Made by a program: the position numbers and the translations under genes. From positions 1 to 32,614 of the forward strand of contig DASSKL010000006.1 of NCBI GenBank assembly GCA_035690485.1: DNA of 32,614 nucleotides, written 5' to 3'. The notes under the pieces are model-generated. The model searched no databases, was not told the origin of the DNA, and saw only the letters and a list, made by a program, of their open reading frames with translations. This DNA is from Mycobacteriales bacterium (lineage in GTDB: Bacteria; Actinomycetota; Actinomycetes; JAFAQI01; DASSKL01). Within the stretch, counting starts at the first letter, position 1; every line of letters begins with the position of its first letter. Shown here in pieces: positions 20,427-28,048 of this stretch.

Positions 20427-20672
20427 GTGTACCCGTGGATCTGGCGCAAGCTGCCCGGTGGGCTGCCGGGCAAGCTGCTGGGCTCTCTGGCGCTGCTGAT
20501 CGGGGTGCTGGCGCTGTTGTTCTTCGTCGTCTTCCCGTGGGTGGAGCCGCGGCTGCCCTACAACGACGTCAACGTCGACCAGGGACCGGTGGCGACCGTC
20601 ACCCCGACGGCCACGCCGTCGTTGACACCTACGGTCGCCCCCTCCGCCTCGGCCACGCTGCCCGGCGGCTGA
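20427..20672 (+). CDS. Small single-pass membrane protein with Thr/Pro-rich tail
   Basis: An 81-residue ORF starting with GTG three bases after the sortase stop. A membrane segment (about residues 17-37, LLGSLALLIGVLALLFFVVFP) is followed by WVEPRLPYNDVNVDQ and a Thr/Pro/Ser/Ala tail (TVTPTATPSLTPTVAPSASA). Similar short proteins with WVFPWV-type motifs and an acidic VTV segment occur at this position in other actinobacteria, but I know of no assigned function. The tail should face outward and could be glycosylated. Linkage to DUF881 and the sortase suggests a shared transcript. Confidence 0.7.
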   Translation: MYPWIWRKLPGGLPGKLLGSLALLIGVLALLFFVVFPWVEPRLPYNDVNVDQGPVATVTPTATPSLTPTVAPSASATLPGG

Positions 20673-20742
20673 GCGCCACGCGCGTGTCAGAATCGCGCAC
20701 CCCCGTACGTCCCTTTTCGCATCGTTTGATGGAGGCGCAGCC

Positions 20743-22728
20743 GTGCCGGCACGTCCGCGCAAGACGACCGCCGGCGGGTCGCCCGGCAGCTATGCCGCCA
20801 GGCCTTGGCTGGCCGCCTACCCCGACGGCGTGCCGCGGGAGCTGGAGGTCCCCGCCGTCCCCCTCACCCGGCTGCTCGACGACGCCGCGGTGGCGTTCCC
20901 GGGCCAGTCGGCGATCTCCTTTCTCGGCACCCGCATCAGCTACCGCGAGCTGAAGGATGCGGTCGACCGGTTCGCCGGCGCGCTCAGCCGGCTCGGCGTC
21001 GGCAAGGGCGACCGGGTCGCGCTGGTGCTGCCGAACTGCCCGCAGAACGTCATCGCGTTCTTCGCGGTCCTGCGCGTCGGGGGCATCGTCGTGCAGACCA
21101 ACCCGCTGTCGACCGAGACCGAGCTGCGCGCGCAGTTGGCGGACTGCAGCGCGAAGGTCGTCATCTGCCTCGACCAGACCTACCCGACGGTGGCCGCGGT
21201 CCGTGACGACACCGGCGTCGAGAAGGTCGTCGTCACCTCGCTGGCCGACTACCTGCCGACCCTGCGGCGCAACCTGCTGCGGCTGCCGCTTCCGTCCGCC
21301 CGGGCCCGCCGCCGGCAGCTGACCGCGGACCTGCCGCGCGCCGCCGCGGTCGAGCACTTCGTGGCCCTGCTGCGCTCCTCGGCGCCGGTGCCGCAGGCCG
21401 AGCTCGACCCGGCCCGCGACTGCGCGGTGCTGCAGTGGACCGGCGGTACGACGGGCCGGGCCAAGGGCGCCATGCTCAGCCACACCAACCTGGTCGCCAA
21501 CGCCCACCAGGTGCGGGCGTGGCTGCCGGAGGCCACCCCCGGTCACGAGGTGACGCTCGCGGTGCTGCCGCTGTTCCACGCCTACGGCCTGACCTTGTGC
21601 CTGACCAGCACGATGCTGCTCGCGGGGACCCTCGTGCTGCTGCCCCGCTTCGACCTCGACCAGGTGTTCGCGGCGGTCGACGAGTACCGGCCGACTCTGC
21701 TCCCCGGCGTACCGCCGATCTACAAGGCGATGGTCGACTCGCCCAAGCTGCGCCGCCACGACCTGCGCTCGATCCGGGCCTGCCTGTCGGGTGCGATGCG
21801 GTTGCCGCTCGACACGCAGGAGGCGTTCGAGCGGGTGACCGGCGGGCGGCTGGTCGAGGGCTACGGGATGACCGAGGCGTCACCGGCGACGCACGCCAAC
21901 CCGGTGCACGGGCAGCGGAAGCCCGGCTCCATCGGCGTGCCACTGCCGGGCACCGACTGCAAGGTCGTCGCCGCCGACGACCCCGGCCACGGGGCGGTGC
22001 CGGTCGGTGAGCCCGGCGAGCTCGCGGTCAAGGGGCCGCAGGTGTTCCTCGGCTACTGGGGCAACAGCGTGCCCGCCGAGCAGGTGTTCACCTCCGACGG
22101 CTACCTGCTCACCGGCGACATCGCGGTCATGGACGGCGACGGCTACTTCCGGATCGTCGACCGCAAGAAGGAGCTGATCATTGCCGGCGGCTTCAACGTC
22201 TACCCGAGCGAGGTCGAGGAGGTCATCACGCAGGTCGCCGGCGTGCGCGAGGCGGTGGTCGTCGGTGTGCCCGACCGCTACCGCGGCGAGACCGTGAAGG
22301 CCTACGTCGTGCCGGAGCCGGGGGCCACGGTCGACGCCACCGTCGTGCGCGACCACTGCGCCGAGGTGCTCACCGCCTACAAGGTGCCGAAGCTCGTCGA
22401 GATCCGCGCCGACCTGCCGCACAACGCGGTCGGCAAGCCGCTGCGCCGGTTGCTCGCGGAGGAGGCGGCGAGCCAGTCGGGGTCGGCTGCTCCGGCGGCT
22501 GTACCGGTCACGGCGGCGGCGAAGAAGGCGGCCTCGGCAACGTCGCCCGCGAAGCGTCCGAGCAAGAAGGCGGCCTCCCCGCGCAAAGCCGTGGCGGCAG
22601 CGGGCGACGTGCCCGACACTGGAAGGGCCAGCACCGCGGCGCGCAAGCGGGCACCGAAGAAGGCCCCGGCCACGCCCGTCGCGAAGAAGGCCGCACCGAG
22701 GAAGAAGCCGCAGGACGAGACGAGCTGA
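20743..22728 (+). CDS. Acyl-CoA synthetase/AMP ligase with histone-H1-like C-terminal tail
   Basis: A 661-residue member of the adenylate-forming superfamily, most like long-chain fatty-acid-CoA ligases (FadD): it would activate a carboxylic acid as acyl-AMP and transfer it to CoA. Motifs are the P-loop at about 232-245 (WTGGTTGRAKGA), GYGMTEASP at about 373, LLTGDIAVMDGDGYFRIVDR with Asp459, the hinge KKELIIAGGFNVYPSEVEE and the catalytic Lys565 in NAVGKPLRR. After residue 572 comes an 89-residue Lys/Ala/Pro/Arg-rich tail (AAAKKAAS, SKKAASPRKA, RKRAPKKAPATP) outside the family fold. GTG 20743 follows GGAGG at 20731-20735 by seven bases. The acid substrate is unknown. The amidotransferase gene starts one base after the stop. 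Confidence 0.88.
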   Translation: MPARPRKTTAGGSPGSYAARPWLAAYPDGVPRELEVPAVPLTRLLDDAAVAFPGQSAISFLGTRISYRELKDAVDRFAGALSRLGVGKGDRVALVLPNCPQNVIAFFAVLRVGGIVVQTNPLSTETELRAQLADCSAKVVICLDQTYPTVAAVRDDTGVEKVVVTSLADYLPTLRRNLLRLPLPSARARRRQLTADLPRAAAVEHFVALLRSSAPVPQAELDPARDCAVLQWTGGTTGRAKGAMLSHTNLVANAHQVRAWLPEATPGHEVTLAVLPLFHAYGLTLCLTSTMLLAGTLVLLPRFDLDQVFAAVDEYRPTLLPGVPPIYKAMVDSPKLRRHDLRSIRACLSGAMRLPLDTQEAFERVTGGRLVEGYGMTEASPATHANPVHGQRKPGSIGVPLPGTDCKVVAADDPGHGAVPVGEPGELAVKGPQVFLGYWGNSVPAEQVFTSDGYLLTGDIAVMDGDGYFRIVDRKKELIIAGGFNVYPSEVEEVITQVAGVREAVVVGVPDRYRGETVKAYVVPEPGATVDATVVRDHCAEVLTAYKVPKLVEIRADLPHNAVGKPLRRLLAEEAASQSGSAAPAAVPVTAAAKKAASATSPAKRPSKKAASPRKAVAAAGDVPDTGRASTAARKRAPKKAPATPVAKKAAPRKKPQDETS

Positions 22729-22729
22729 C

Positions 22730-23389
22730 ATGGCACCCGCACGGATCCTTGTGATCGACAACTACGACAGCTTCGTCTTCAACCTGGTGCACTACCTGGG
22801 CCAGCTCGGCGCGGACTGCGTCGTACGCCGCAACGACGAGATCACGGTCGACGAGGCGTTGGACCTCGGTGTCGACGGCATCCTGCTCAGCCCCGGGCCC
22901 GGCATCCCGGAGGACGCCGGCATCTGCGTGGACCTGGTCCGTGCCGCCGCCGGCCGGACTCCGGTGCTGGGCGTCTGCCTGGGGCATCAGGCGATCGGCG
23001 TCGCCTACGGCGCCACCGTCGACCGCGCCGAGCAGCTGCTGCACGGGAAGACCAGCCAGGTCGAGCACGACGGTGCCGGCGTGCTGCGGGGGCTGCCGAG
23101 ACCGTTCACGGCCACCCGCTACCACTCCCTCGCCGTCCGCCGCGACTCCGTGCCGGACGAGCTCGACGTCACCGGCTGGACCGCCGACGGCGTCGTGATG
23201 GCGTTGCGCCACGGCGACCTGGCCGTCGAGGGCGTGCAGTTCCATCCCGAGTCGGTGCTCACCCAGGCCGGCCACCGGCTGCTGGCGAACTGGCTCGCGG
23301 TCTGCGGCCACCCGGTCGCCGACGACCGCGCGGACATGCTCGTCGAGCAGGTCGAGGTGCGGCGTCGCGCAGCAGTCGCGACCCGCTGA
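22730..23389 (+). CDS. Glutamine amidotransferase subunit (anthranilate / aminodeoxychorismate synthase component II)
   Basis: A 219-residue class I glutamine amidotransferase that releases ammonia from glutamine for a chorismate-using partner. The triad is Cys83 in GVCLGHQAIG, with His172 and Glu174 in VQFHPES. SPGPGIPEDAG and the N-terminal NYDSFVFNL are typical of TrpG/PabA. The gene beside pknB is called trpG in mycobacteria and pabA elsewhere; no trpE or pabB is near, so folate or tryptophan use cannot be decided here, and one subunit may serve both. It starts one base after the ligase stop and ends three bases from the convergent pknB stop, with no room for a separate terminator. Confidence 0.93.
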   Translation: MAPARILVIDNYDSFVFNLVHYLGQLGADCVVRRNDEITVDEALDLGVDGILLSPGPGIPEDAGICVDLVRAAAGRTPVLGVCLGHQAIGVAYGATVDRAEQLLHGKTSQVEHDGAGVLRGLPRPFTATRYHSLAVRRDSVPDELDVTGWTADGVVMALRHGDLAVEGVQFHPESVLTQAGHRLLANWLAVCGHPVADDRADMLVEQVEVRRRAAVATR

Positions 23390-23392
23390 CCC

Positions 23393-25114
23393 CTACGGGA
23401 ACAGCGAGCTCGTCGCCGTGGGTGTCGGCGTCTCGCTCGGTGTCGGCGTCTCGCTCGGTGTCGGTGTGGGCGTCGGTGTCGGCTGCTGGTTGACCGTGAT
23501 CGTGATCGTGCTGCCCTGACGGGCGAACTGGCCGCCGCCGGGGTCCTGCGCCACGACGACGTTGACCGGCTTGGTCGGGTCCTGGGTCGTGACCTGGGCG
23601 ACCTCGAAGCCGGCCTGGCGCAGCTGGGTCGCCGCCGAGTCGGGATCGAGGTTGACGACGTTGGGCACCTGCACGCGGCCGGTCGAGACGATGAGGGTCA
23701 CTCCGGTGCCGGCCGGGACGCGGGCACCGGGCTGCGGATCGCTGCCCAGCACCTGGCCCGGCGGTGCCGGGTCGTCCTGCTCCTTGACGTTGCCGACCTT
23801 CAGCTTGGCGCCCTGCAGCGCGGTCGTCGCGTCGTCCCGGCTGAGCCCGACCAGGGGCGGCACCGTCACGATCTCGAGGCCCTTGGACACCGTGAGGTGC
23901 ACGTTGTCGCCCTTGCCGAGCAGGATCCCGGGCAACGGGCTTTGGTTGATGACCGTGTTGGCGGGAGCCGGGTCGAAGACGTAGTCGGGCTTGTCGACCG
24001 ACAGGCCGCGCTGGGCCAGGAACTGCTCGGCCTGCGCGAGCGTCTTGCCGGTCACGTCAGGGGTGTTGATGTCGCTGGCGCCGCGCCCCGACACGGCGGC
24101 GCGGGCGATCAGCGCGGCGACGATGAAGACCGCGAGCGTCGCGACGCCCAGCAACGTGTAGGCCGCGACCCGCTTGCCCCGCCGCTCCTCGGGCCTGCGC
24201 AGCAGCACGGTGGTCGCCGGCGGCGCGGCCACGACGGTCGGGTCCTCGGGCGCGACCGGTCGTGCCTGCACGGGGCGCCCGGCCAGCGCGCGACCGATGT
24301 CGGCGCGCATGTCCTCGGCGGTCTGGTAGCGGTTGGCGGGGTTCTTCGCCATCGCCTTGAGGACGATGGCGTCGAGCTCCGGTGAGAGCTCGGGTTCGAG
24401 GACGCTGGGTGGGACCGGTTCCTCGCGGACATGCTGGTAGGCCACCGCGACCGGCGACTCGCCGGTGAACGGCGGCGTGCCGGTGAGCAGTTCGTAGAGC
24501 AGGCAGCCGGTGCTGTAGACGTCGCTGCGCGCGTCGACGTGGTCGCCGCGGGCCTGCTCGGGCGAGAGGTACTGCGCGGTGCCGATCACGGCGGCGGTCT
24601 GGGTCATCGTCGCGGACGACGCGGTCACGGCGCGGGCGATGCCGAAGTCCATGACTTTGATCTCGCCGCCGCGGGTGACCATGACGTTGCCCGGCTTGAC
24701 GTCGCGGTGCACGATGCCGTGCCGGTGGCTGTAGTCGAGCGCCTGCAGCACGTCGGCGGTGATCTCGAGGGCCCGCTGCGGCACGAGGCGGCCTTCGGCG
24801 TTGATGACGTCGCGCAGCGTCTGGCCCTGGACGTACTCCATGACGATGTAGGGCGTGCGCTCGTCGGCACCGCCGTCGTCACCGGTGTCGTAGACCGCGA
24901 CGATCGCCGGGTGGCTCAGTGATGCGGCGGCCTGTGCCTCGCGCCGGAAGCGGGCGTGGAACGCCGGGTCGCGCGAGAGGTTGGTGCGCAGGAACTTCAC
25001 GGCGACGTCGCGGCCGAGCCGGGTGTCGTAGCCGCGGTGCACCTCGGCCATGCCGCCCTCGCCGATGAGATCACCGACGTCGTAGCGGCCGCCCAGCTGC
25101 TGGGTGTCAGTCAT
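23393..25114 (-). CDS. pknB: Ser/Thr protein kinase PknB with three PASTA domains
   Basis: A 573-residue receptor kinase controlling wall synthesis and division. The kinase domain (about 10-275) has the Gly-rich loop GEGGMAEV, Lys40, HRDVKPGN with Asp138, DFG at 157-159 and activation-loop Thr171 and Thr173 in TQTAAVIGTAQYLSPEQ, the same numbering as M. tuberculosis PknB. The membrane segment is at about 316-340. Outside are three PASTA domains (about 349-412, 415-478, 481-543), which bind peptidoglycan fragments in this family, and a Pro/Thr-rich tail (544-573). M. tuberculosis PknB has four PASTA domains. The ATG at 25114 overlaps the pknA stop by eight bases, with AGAAGGG just upstream; it is the last gene of the operon. 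Confidence 0.97.
   Translation of the reverse strand: MTDTQQLGGRYDVGDLIGEGGMAEVHRGYDTRLGRDVAVKFLRTNLSRDPAFHARFRREAQAAASLSHPAIVAVYDTGDDGGADERTPYIVMEYVQGQTLRDVINAEGRLVPQRALEITADVLQALDYSHRHGIVHRDVKPGNVMVTRGGEIKVMDFGIARAVTASSATMTQTAAVIGTAQYLSPEQARGDHVDARSDVYSTGCLLYELLTGTPPFTGESPVAVAYQHVREEPVPPSVLEPELSPELDAIVLKAMAKNPANRYQTAEDMRADIGRALAGRPVQARPVAPEDPTVVAAPPATTVLLRRPEERRGKRVAAYTLLGVATLAVFIVAALIARAAVSGRGASDINTPDVTGKTLAQAEQFLAQRGLSVDKPDYVFDPAPANTVINQSPLPGILLGKGDNVHLTVSKGLEIVTVPPLVGLSRDDATTALQGAKLKVGNVKEQDDPAPPGQVLGSDPQPGARVPAGTGVTLIVSTGRVQVPNVVNLDPDSAATQLRQAGFEVAQVTTQDPTKPVNVVVAQDPGGGQFARQGSTITITVNQQPTPTPTPTPSETPTPSETPTPTATSSLFP
23421..23456 (-). repeat. Perfect 18-base tandem duplication in the pknB tail
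   Basis: The plus-strand unit GGTGTCGGCGTCTCGCTC occurs at 23421-23438 and again at 23439-23456, followed by degenerate copies to about 23480. It encodes the repeated Pro/Thr/Ser/Glu segment SETPTP near the C-terminus. This is a likely site of length variation by slippage. Confidence 0.85.
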
Positions 25115-26612
25115 GGCCCTTCTTCGGTCCGCTTCCGTGACCGTTGTCGTGCCCGGCACCGTTACGAGCCGGTGCGGGCGGCGGCGCGGTGGCCACGGTG
25201 AGCGTGACCAGGGTGCGCTCCCGCACCTGCCCTGCCGGAGCCACGTCGAGCACGCTACCCGCTGGTGCGGCCGATGGCTGTGGTTGCTCGGCGACCTGCA
25301 GGCCGAGCCGCGTCAGGGCTGCCTTCACCTGGTCGGCCGGCTTCCCGACGTAGGCCGTCTTGTCGACGGTGACGAGCAGCGGTCCGGAGGCGAGCACGAG
25401 CGTCACCGTGCTGCCCTTGTCGACTGTGGTGTGCGGGGCCGGCTGTTGCCAGATCACGACCCCGGCCGGGTGGCCCGCGTCGTGCTGGGTCTTGGTGGTG
25501 ACGTGCATGCCTGCGGCGGTCAGCGCGGAGCGGGCCTTGGCGACGGGGATGTTGGTGACGTCGGGGAGTTCTGCGCGCGCCGGGGTGAGCAGCCACAGCA
25601 GCAGACCGCCGATCAGCACGACCACCGCGCCGGCGGCGATCATCCGGTTGCGCACCCGGCGCTGCCCGGGTGCGTGCCGTGGTTCGGGTGGTGCTGGTGC
25701 TGGTGCGGGTGCGGGCGTGGTCTGCGTGGTGGCGGGTGCGGCGCGGCGTACGACGGTCGTGGCAGTGCCGGACGGGTCGCTGGCGAGCGCCATCGCGGTG
25801 CGGCCGAACTCGCCGGCGCTGGCAGGTCGCGCCGCCGGGTCCTTGTGCATCGCGTGCGCCACCAGGTCGCGGACCGGACCCGGCACGTCGTCGGGCAGCG
25901 GCGGGGGTTCGGTGCGGACGTGCGCGAGCGCGACGCTCACCGGGGCCTCCCCTGCGAACGGCCTGCGCCCGGCAAGCGCCTCGTAGGTGACCACGCCGAG
26001 CGCGTAGATGTCGCTGGCAGGGGTGGCGCTGCGCCCCTCGGCCTGCTCGGGCGAGAGGTAGTGAGCCGTGCCGATCACGTCGCCGGTGCGGGTCAGGCCG
26101 CCGGCGCCCTGGGCCCGGGCGATGCCGAAGTCTGTGACCTTCACCAGCCCGTCGCGGCGGACCATGAGGTTGCCGGGCTTCACGTCACGGTGCACGATGC
26201 CGGCGTCGTGCGCGGCCTGCAGCGCGAACGCCGCCTGCCCGACGATGTCGAGCGCCTGGCTCGCGCCGAGCGCCCCGCCGGCTCGGCTCAGCAGCGACGA
26301 CAGCGTCTCGCCGTCGACGTACTCCATGACGAGGTACGGCGTGCCGCCCGGCTCGTCGTCGCCCGGCTGTTCGCCGTAGTCGTAGACGCTCGCGATGCCG
26401 GGATGGGTGAGGCTTGCCGCATGCCGGGCCTCTTCCCGGAACCGCCCGATGAAGTCGGCGTCGTCGGCGTGCTCGCGGCGCAGCAGCTTGACGGCGACCG
26501 TGCGCTCGAGCACCTCGTCACGGGCCCGCCACACCTCGCCCATGCCGCCGCCGGCGATCCGCTCCTCCAGGACGTAGCGGCCGGCCAGCCGGGTGCCCAC
26601 CGCTGCGGTCAT
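25107..26612 (-). CDS. pknA: Ser/Thr protein kinase PknA, with two PASTA domains
   Basis: A 501-residue membrane kinase. The kinase domain (about 13-275) has AGGGMGEVW, Lys42, HRDVKPGN with Asp143, DFG at 161-163 and the activation loop with GLTRTGDVIGTAHYLSPEQ. A Pro/Ala linker leads to the membrane segment (about 324-342). The outer part has two PASTA-like domains, about 348-409 (ELPDVTNIPVAKARSALTAAG) and 411-474, then a short His/Gly/Asn-rich end. M. tuberculosis PknA lacks PASTA domains, so this version is extended; order and operon position still make it PknA. The ATG overlaps the pbpA stop by four bases (ATGA). Expected targets are division and wall-synthesis proteins. Confidence 0.92.
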   Translation of the reverse strand: MTAAVGTRLAGRYVLEERIAGGGMGEVWRARDEVLERTVAVKLLRREHADDADFIGRFREEARHAASLTHPGIASVYDYGEQPGDDEPGGTPYLVMEYVDGETLSSLLSRAGGALGASQALDIVGQAAFALQAAHDAGIVHRDVKPGNLMVRRDGLVKVTDFGIARAQGAGGLTRTGDVIGTAHYLSPEQAEGRSATPASDIYALGVVTYEALAGRRPFAGEAPVSVALAHVRTEPPPLPDDVPGPVRDLVAHAMHKDPAARPASAGEFGRTAMALASDPSGTATTVVRRAAPATTQTTPAPAPAPAPPEPRHAPGQRRVRNRMIAAGAVVVLIGGLLLWLLTPARAELPDVTNIPVAKARSALTAAGMHVTTKTQHDAGHPAGVVIWQQPAPHTTVDKGSTVTLVLASGPLLVTVDKTAYVGKPADQVKAALTRLGLQVAEQPQPSAAPAGSVLDVAPAGQVRERTLVTLTVATAPPPAPARNGAGHDNGHGSGPKKGHD

Positions 26613-28048
26613 GGGTTCAGCACCGCCGCCATGACGGCGCGGGCGATCGGGGCGGCGACCGTGCCGCCGGTCTGGCCGGCGTCGGGCAGCACGACCGCGA
26701 CCGCGACTTTCGGGTCGTTCGCCGGCGCGAAGCAGATGAACCACGCGTCCTCGGGCCGGTTGGCGCCGTGCTGGGCCGTGCCGGTCTTGCCCGCGACCGA
26801 GATGCCCGGCAGCTGCGCCGCGGTGCCGGTGCCGCTCGCGACCACGCCCTGCATCAGCTGGGTCAACGTCGCGGCCACCTGCGGGCTGATCGCGCGGCCG
26901 AGCGCCTGCGGGCTCGCTGCCTCGATCGTCGACAGATCCGGCGCCTTCACCTCCTGCACGAGGTAGGGCTTCATGACCACGCCGCCGTTGGCGACGCCGG
27001 CGGCGATCATTGCTGCCTGCAGAGGCGTGATCCGTACGTCGAACTGCCCGATCGCCGACAGCGCGGTCTGCGGCTTGTTGGGGTGGTCGGGGAAATGGCT
27101 CGCCGCGACCGGCAGCGGGATCGTGAAGCTCTGCCCGAACCCGAAGCCTTGCGCGACCTTGCGGATGACGTCGTCACCGAGGGCCACACCGAGCTCGGCG
27201 TACGCCGTGTTGCAGGAGATCCGCAGCGCGTCGGCCAGGGTGATCTGCCCGCCGCTGCCGCAGGTCTCGCCGGCGAAGTTGTGCAGGTAGGTGTTGGTCA
27301 GCGGCAGCCGGTAGGCGTCCGGCGCGGGCAGCACGGTGCCCGGGTTGTAGCGGCCGGTGGTGAGGGCCGCCGCGGTGGTGACGACTTTGAACACCGAGCC
27401 CGGCGGATAGGTCTCGGCGATGGCGCGGTTGAGCAGCGGCTCGCGCGGGTCCTTGTTCAGCTGCTCCCAGTAGGCCTTGATCGCGGTGAGGTCGTGCGAG
27501 CTGAGCTTCGTCGGGTCGTACGACGGCGAGCTGGCCAGGGCCAGCACCGCACCGGTCTTCGGGTCGAGGGCGACGACCGCGCCGGTGCGGTTGCCGAGCG
27601 CCTTCCAGGCGGCGTCCTGGGCCTTGCGGTTGAGGGTCAGCACGACCGTGCCGCCCTTGGTCGTGCGGCCGGTGAACAGGTCGCTGAGCCGCTGGGTGAA
27701 CAGCCGGTCGTCGGTGCCCGCGAGCACCTTGTTCTCGGTGCGCTCGATGCCGGTGGCGCCGAGCACGATCGAGTAGTAGCCGGTGACCGGCGCGTACTCC
27801 GGCCCGCCGGGGTAGACGCGCAGGTACTTCAGGTGGTCGTTGGGTGTCTTCGTCGAGGAGGCGACCGCCTGGTCGCCGGCGACGATCGGCCCGCGGGCGT
27901 GGTCGTACTCCTTCTCCAGGACGCGGCTGTTGTACTTGTTGGCCTGTAGCGACCCGGCCTCGCCGACCTGCACGACGTTGGCGTTGATGAGCAGTGCCGC
28001 GAACAGCACGAGGATCGCGATCGCGACGCGGCGCAGGGGGACGTTCAC
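26609..28048 (-). CDS. pbpA: Penicillin-binding protein PbpA (class B transpeptidase)
   Basis: A 479-residue peptidoglycan cross-linking enzyme anchored by one N-terminal membrane segment (about 8-27). The transpeptidase motifs are SVFK (Ser218-Lys221), SCN (278-280) and KTG (421-423). The N-terminal part has the class B dimerisation-like segment DHARGPIVAGD. In actinobacteria PbpA works with RodA or FtsW in growth or septation and is phosphorylated by PknB in mycobacteria. The GTG at 28048 overlaps the rodA stop by four bases (GTGA), indicating tight coupling with its glycosyltransferase partner. Confidence 0.95.
   Translation of the reverse strand: MNVPLRRVAIAILVLFAALLINANVVQVGEAGSLQANKYNSRVLEKEYDHARGPIVAGDQAVASSTKTPNDHLKYLRVYPGGPEYAPVTGYYSIVLGATGIERTENKVLAGTDDRLFTQRLSDLFTGRTTKGGTVVLTLNRKAQDAAWKALGNRTGAVVALDPKTGAVLALASSPSYDPTKLSSHDLTAIKAYWEQLNKDPREPLLNRAIAETYPPGSVFKVVTTAAALTTGRYNPGTVLPAPDAYRLPLTNTYLHNFAGETCGSGGQITLADALRISCNTAYAELGVALGDDVIRKVAQGFGFGQSFTIPLPVAASHFPDHPNKPQTALSAIGQFDVRITPLQAAMIAAGVANGGVVMKPYLVQEVKAPDLSTIEAASPQALGRAISPQVAATLTQLMQGVVASGTGTAAQLPGISVAGKTGTAQHGANRPEDAWFICFAPANDPKVAVAVVLPDAGQTGGTVAAPIARAVMAAVLNP

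Noticed and set aside
20427-20672. Sortase substrate ending in LPGG
   Set aside because: It lacks an LPXTG or LAXTG motif followed by a hydrophobic segment and basic tail; the membrane helix is at the N-terminal side.
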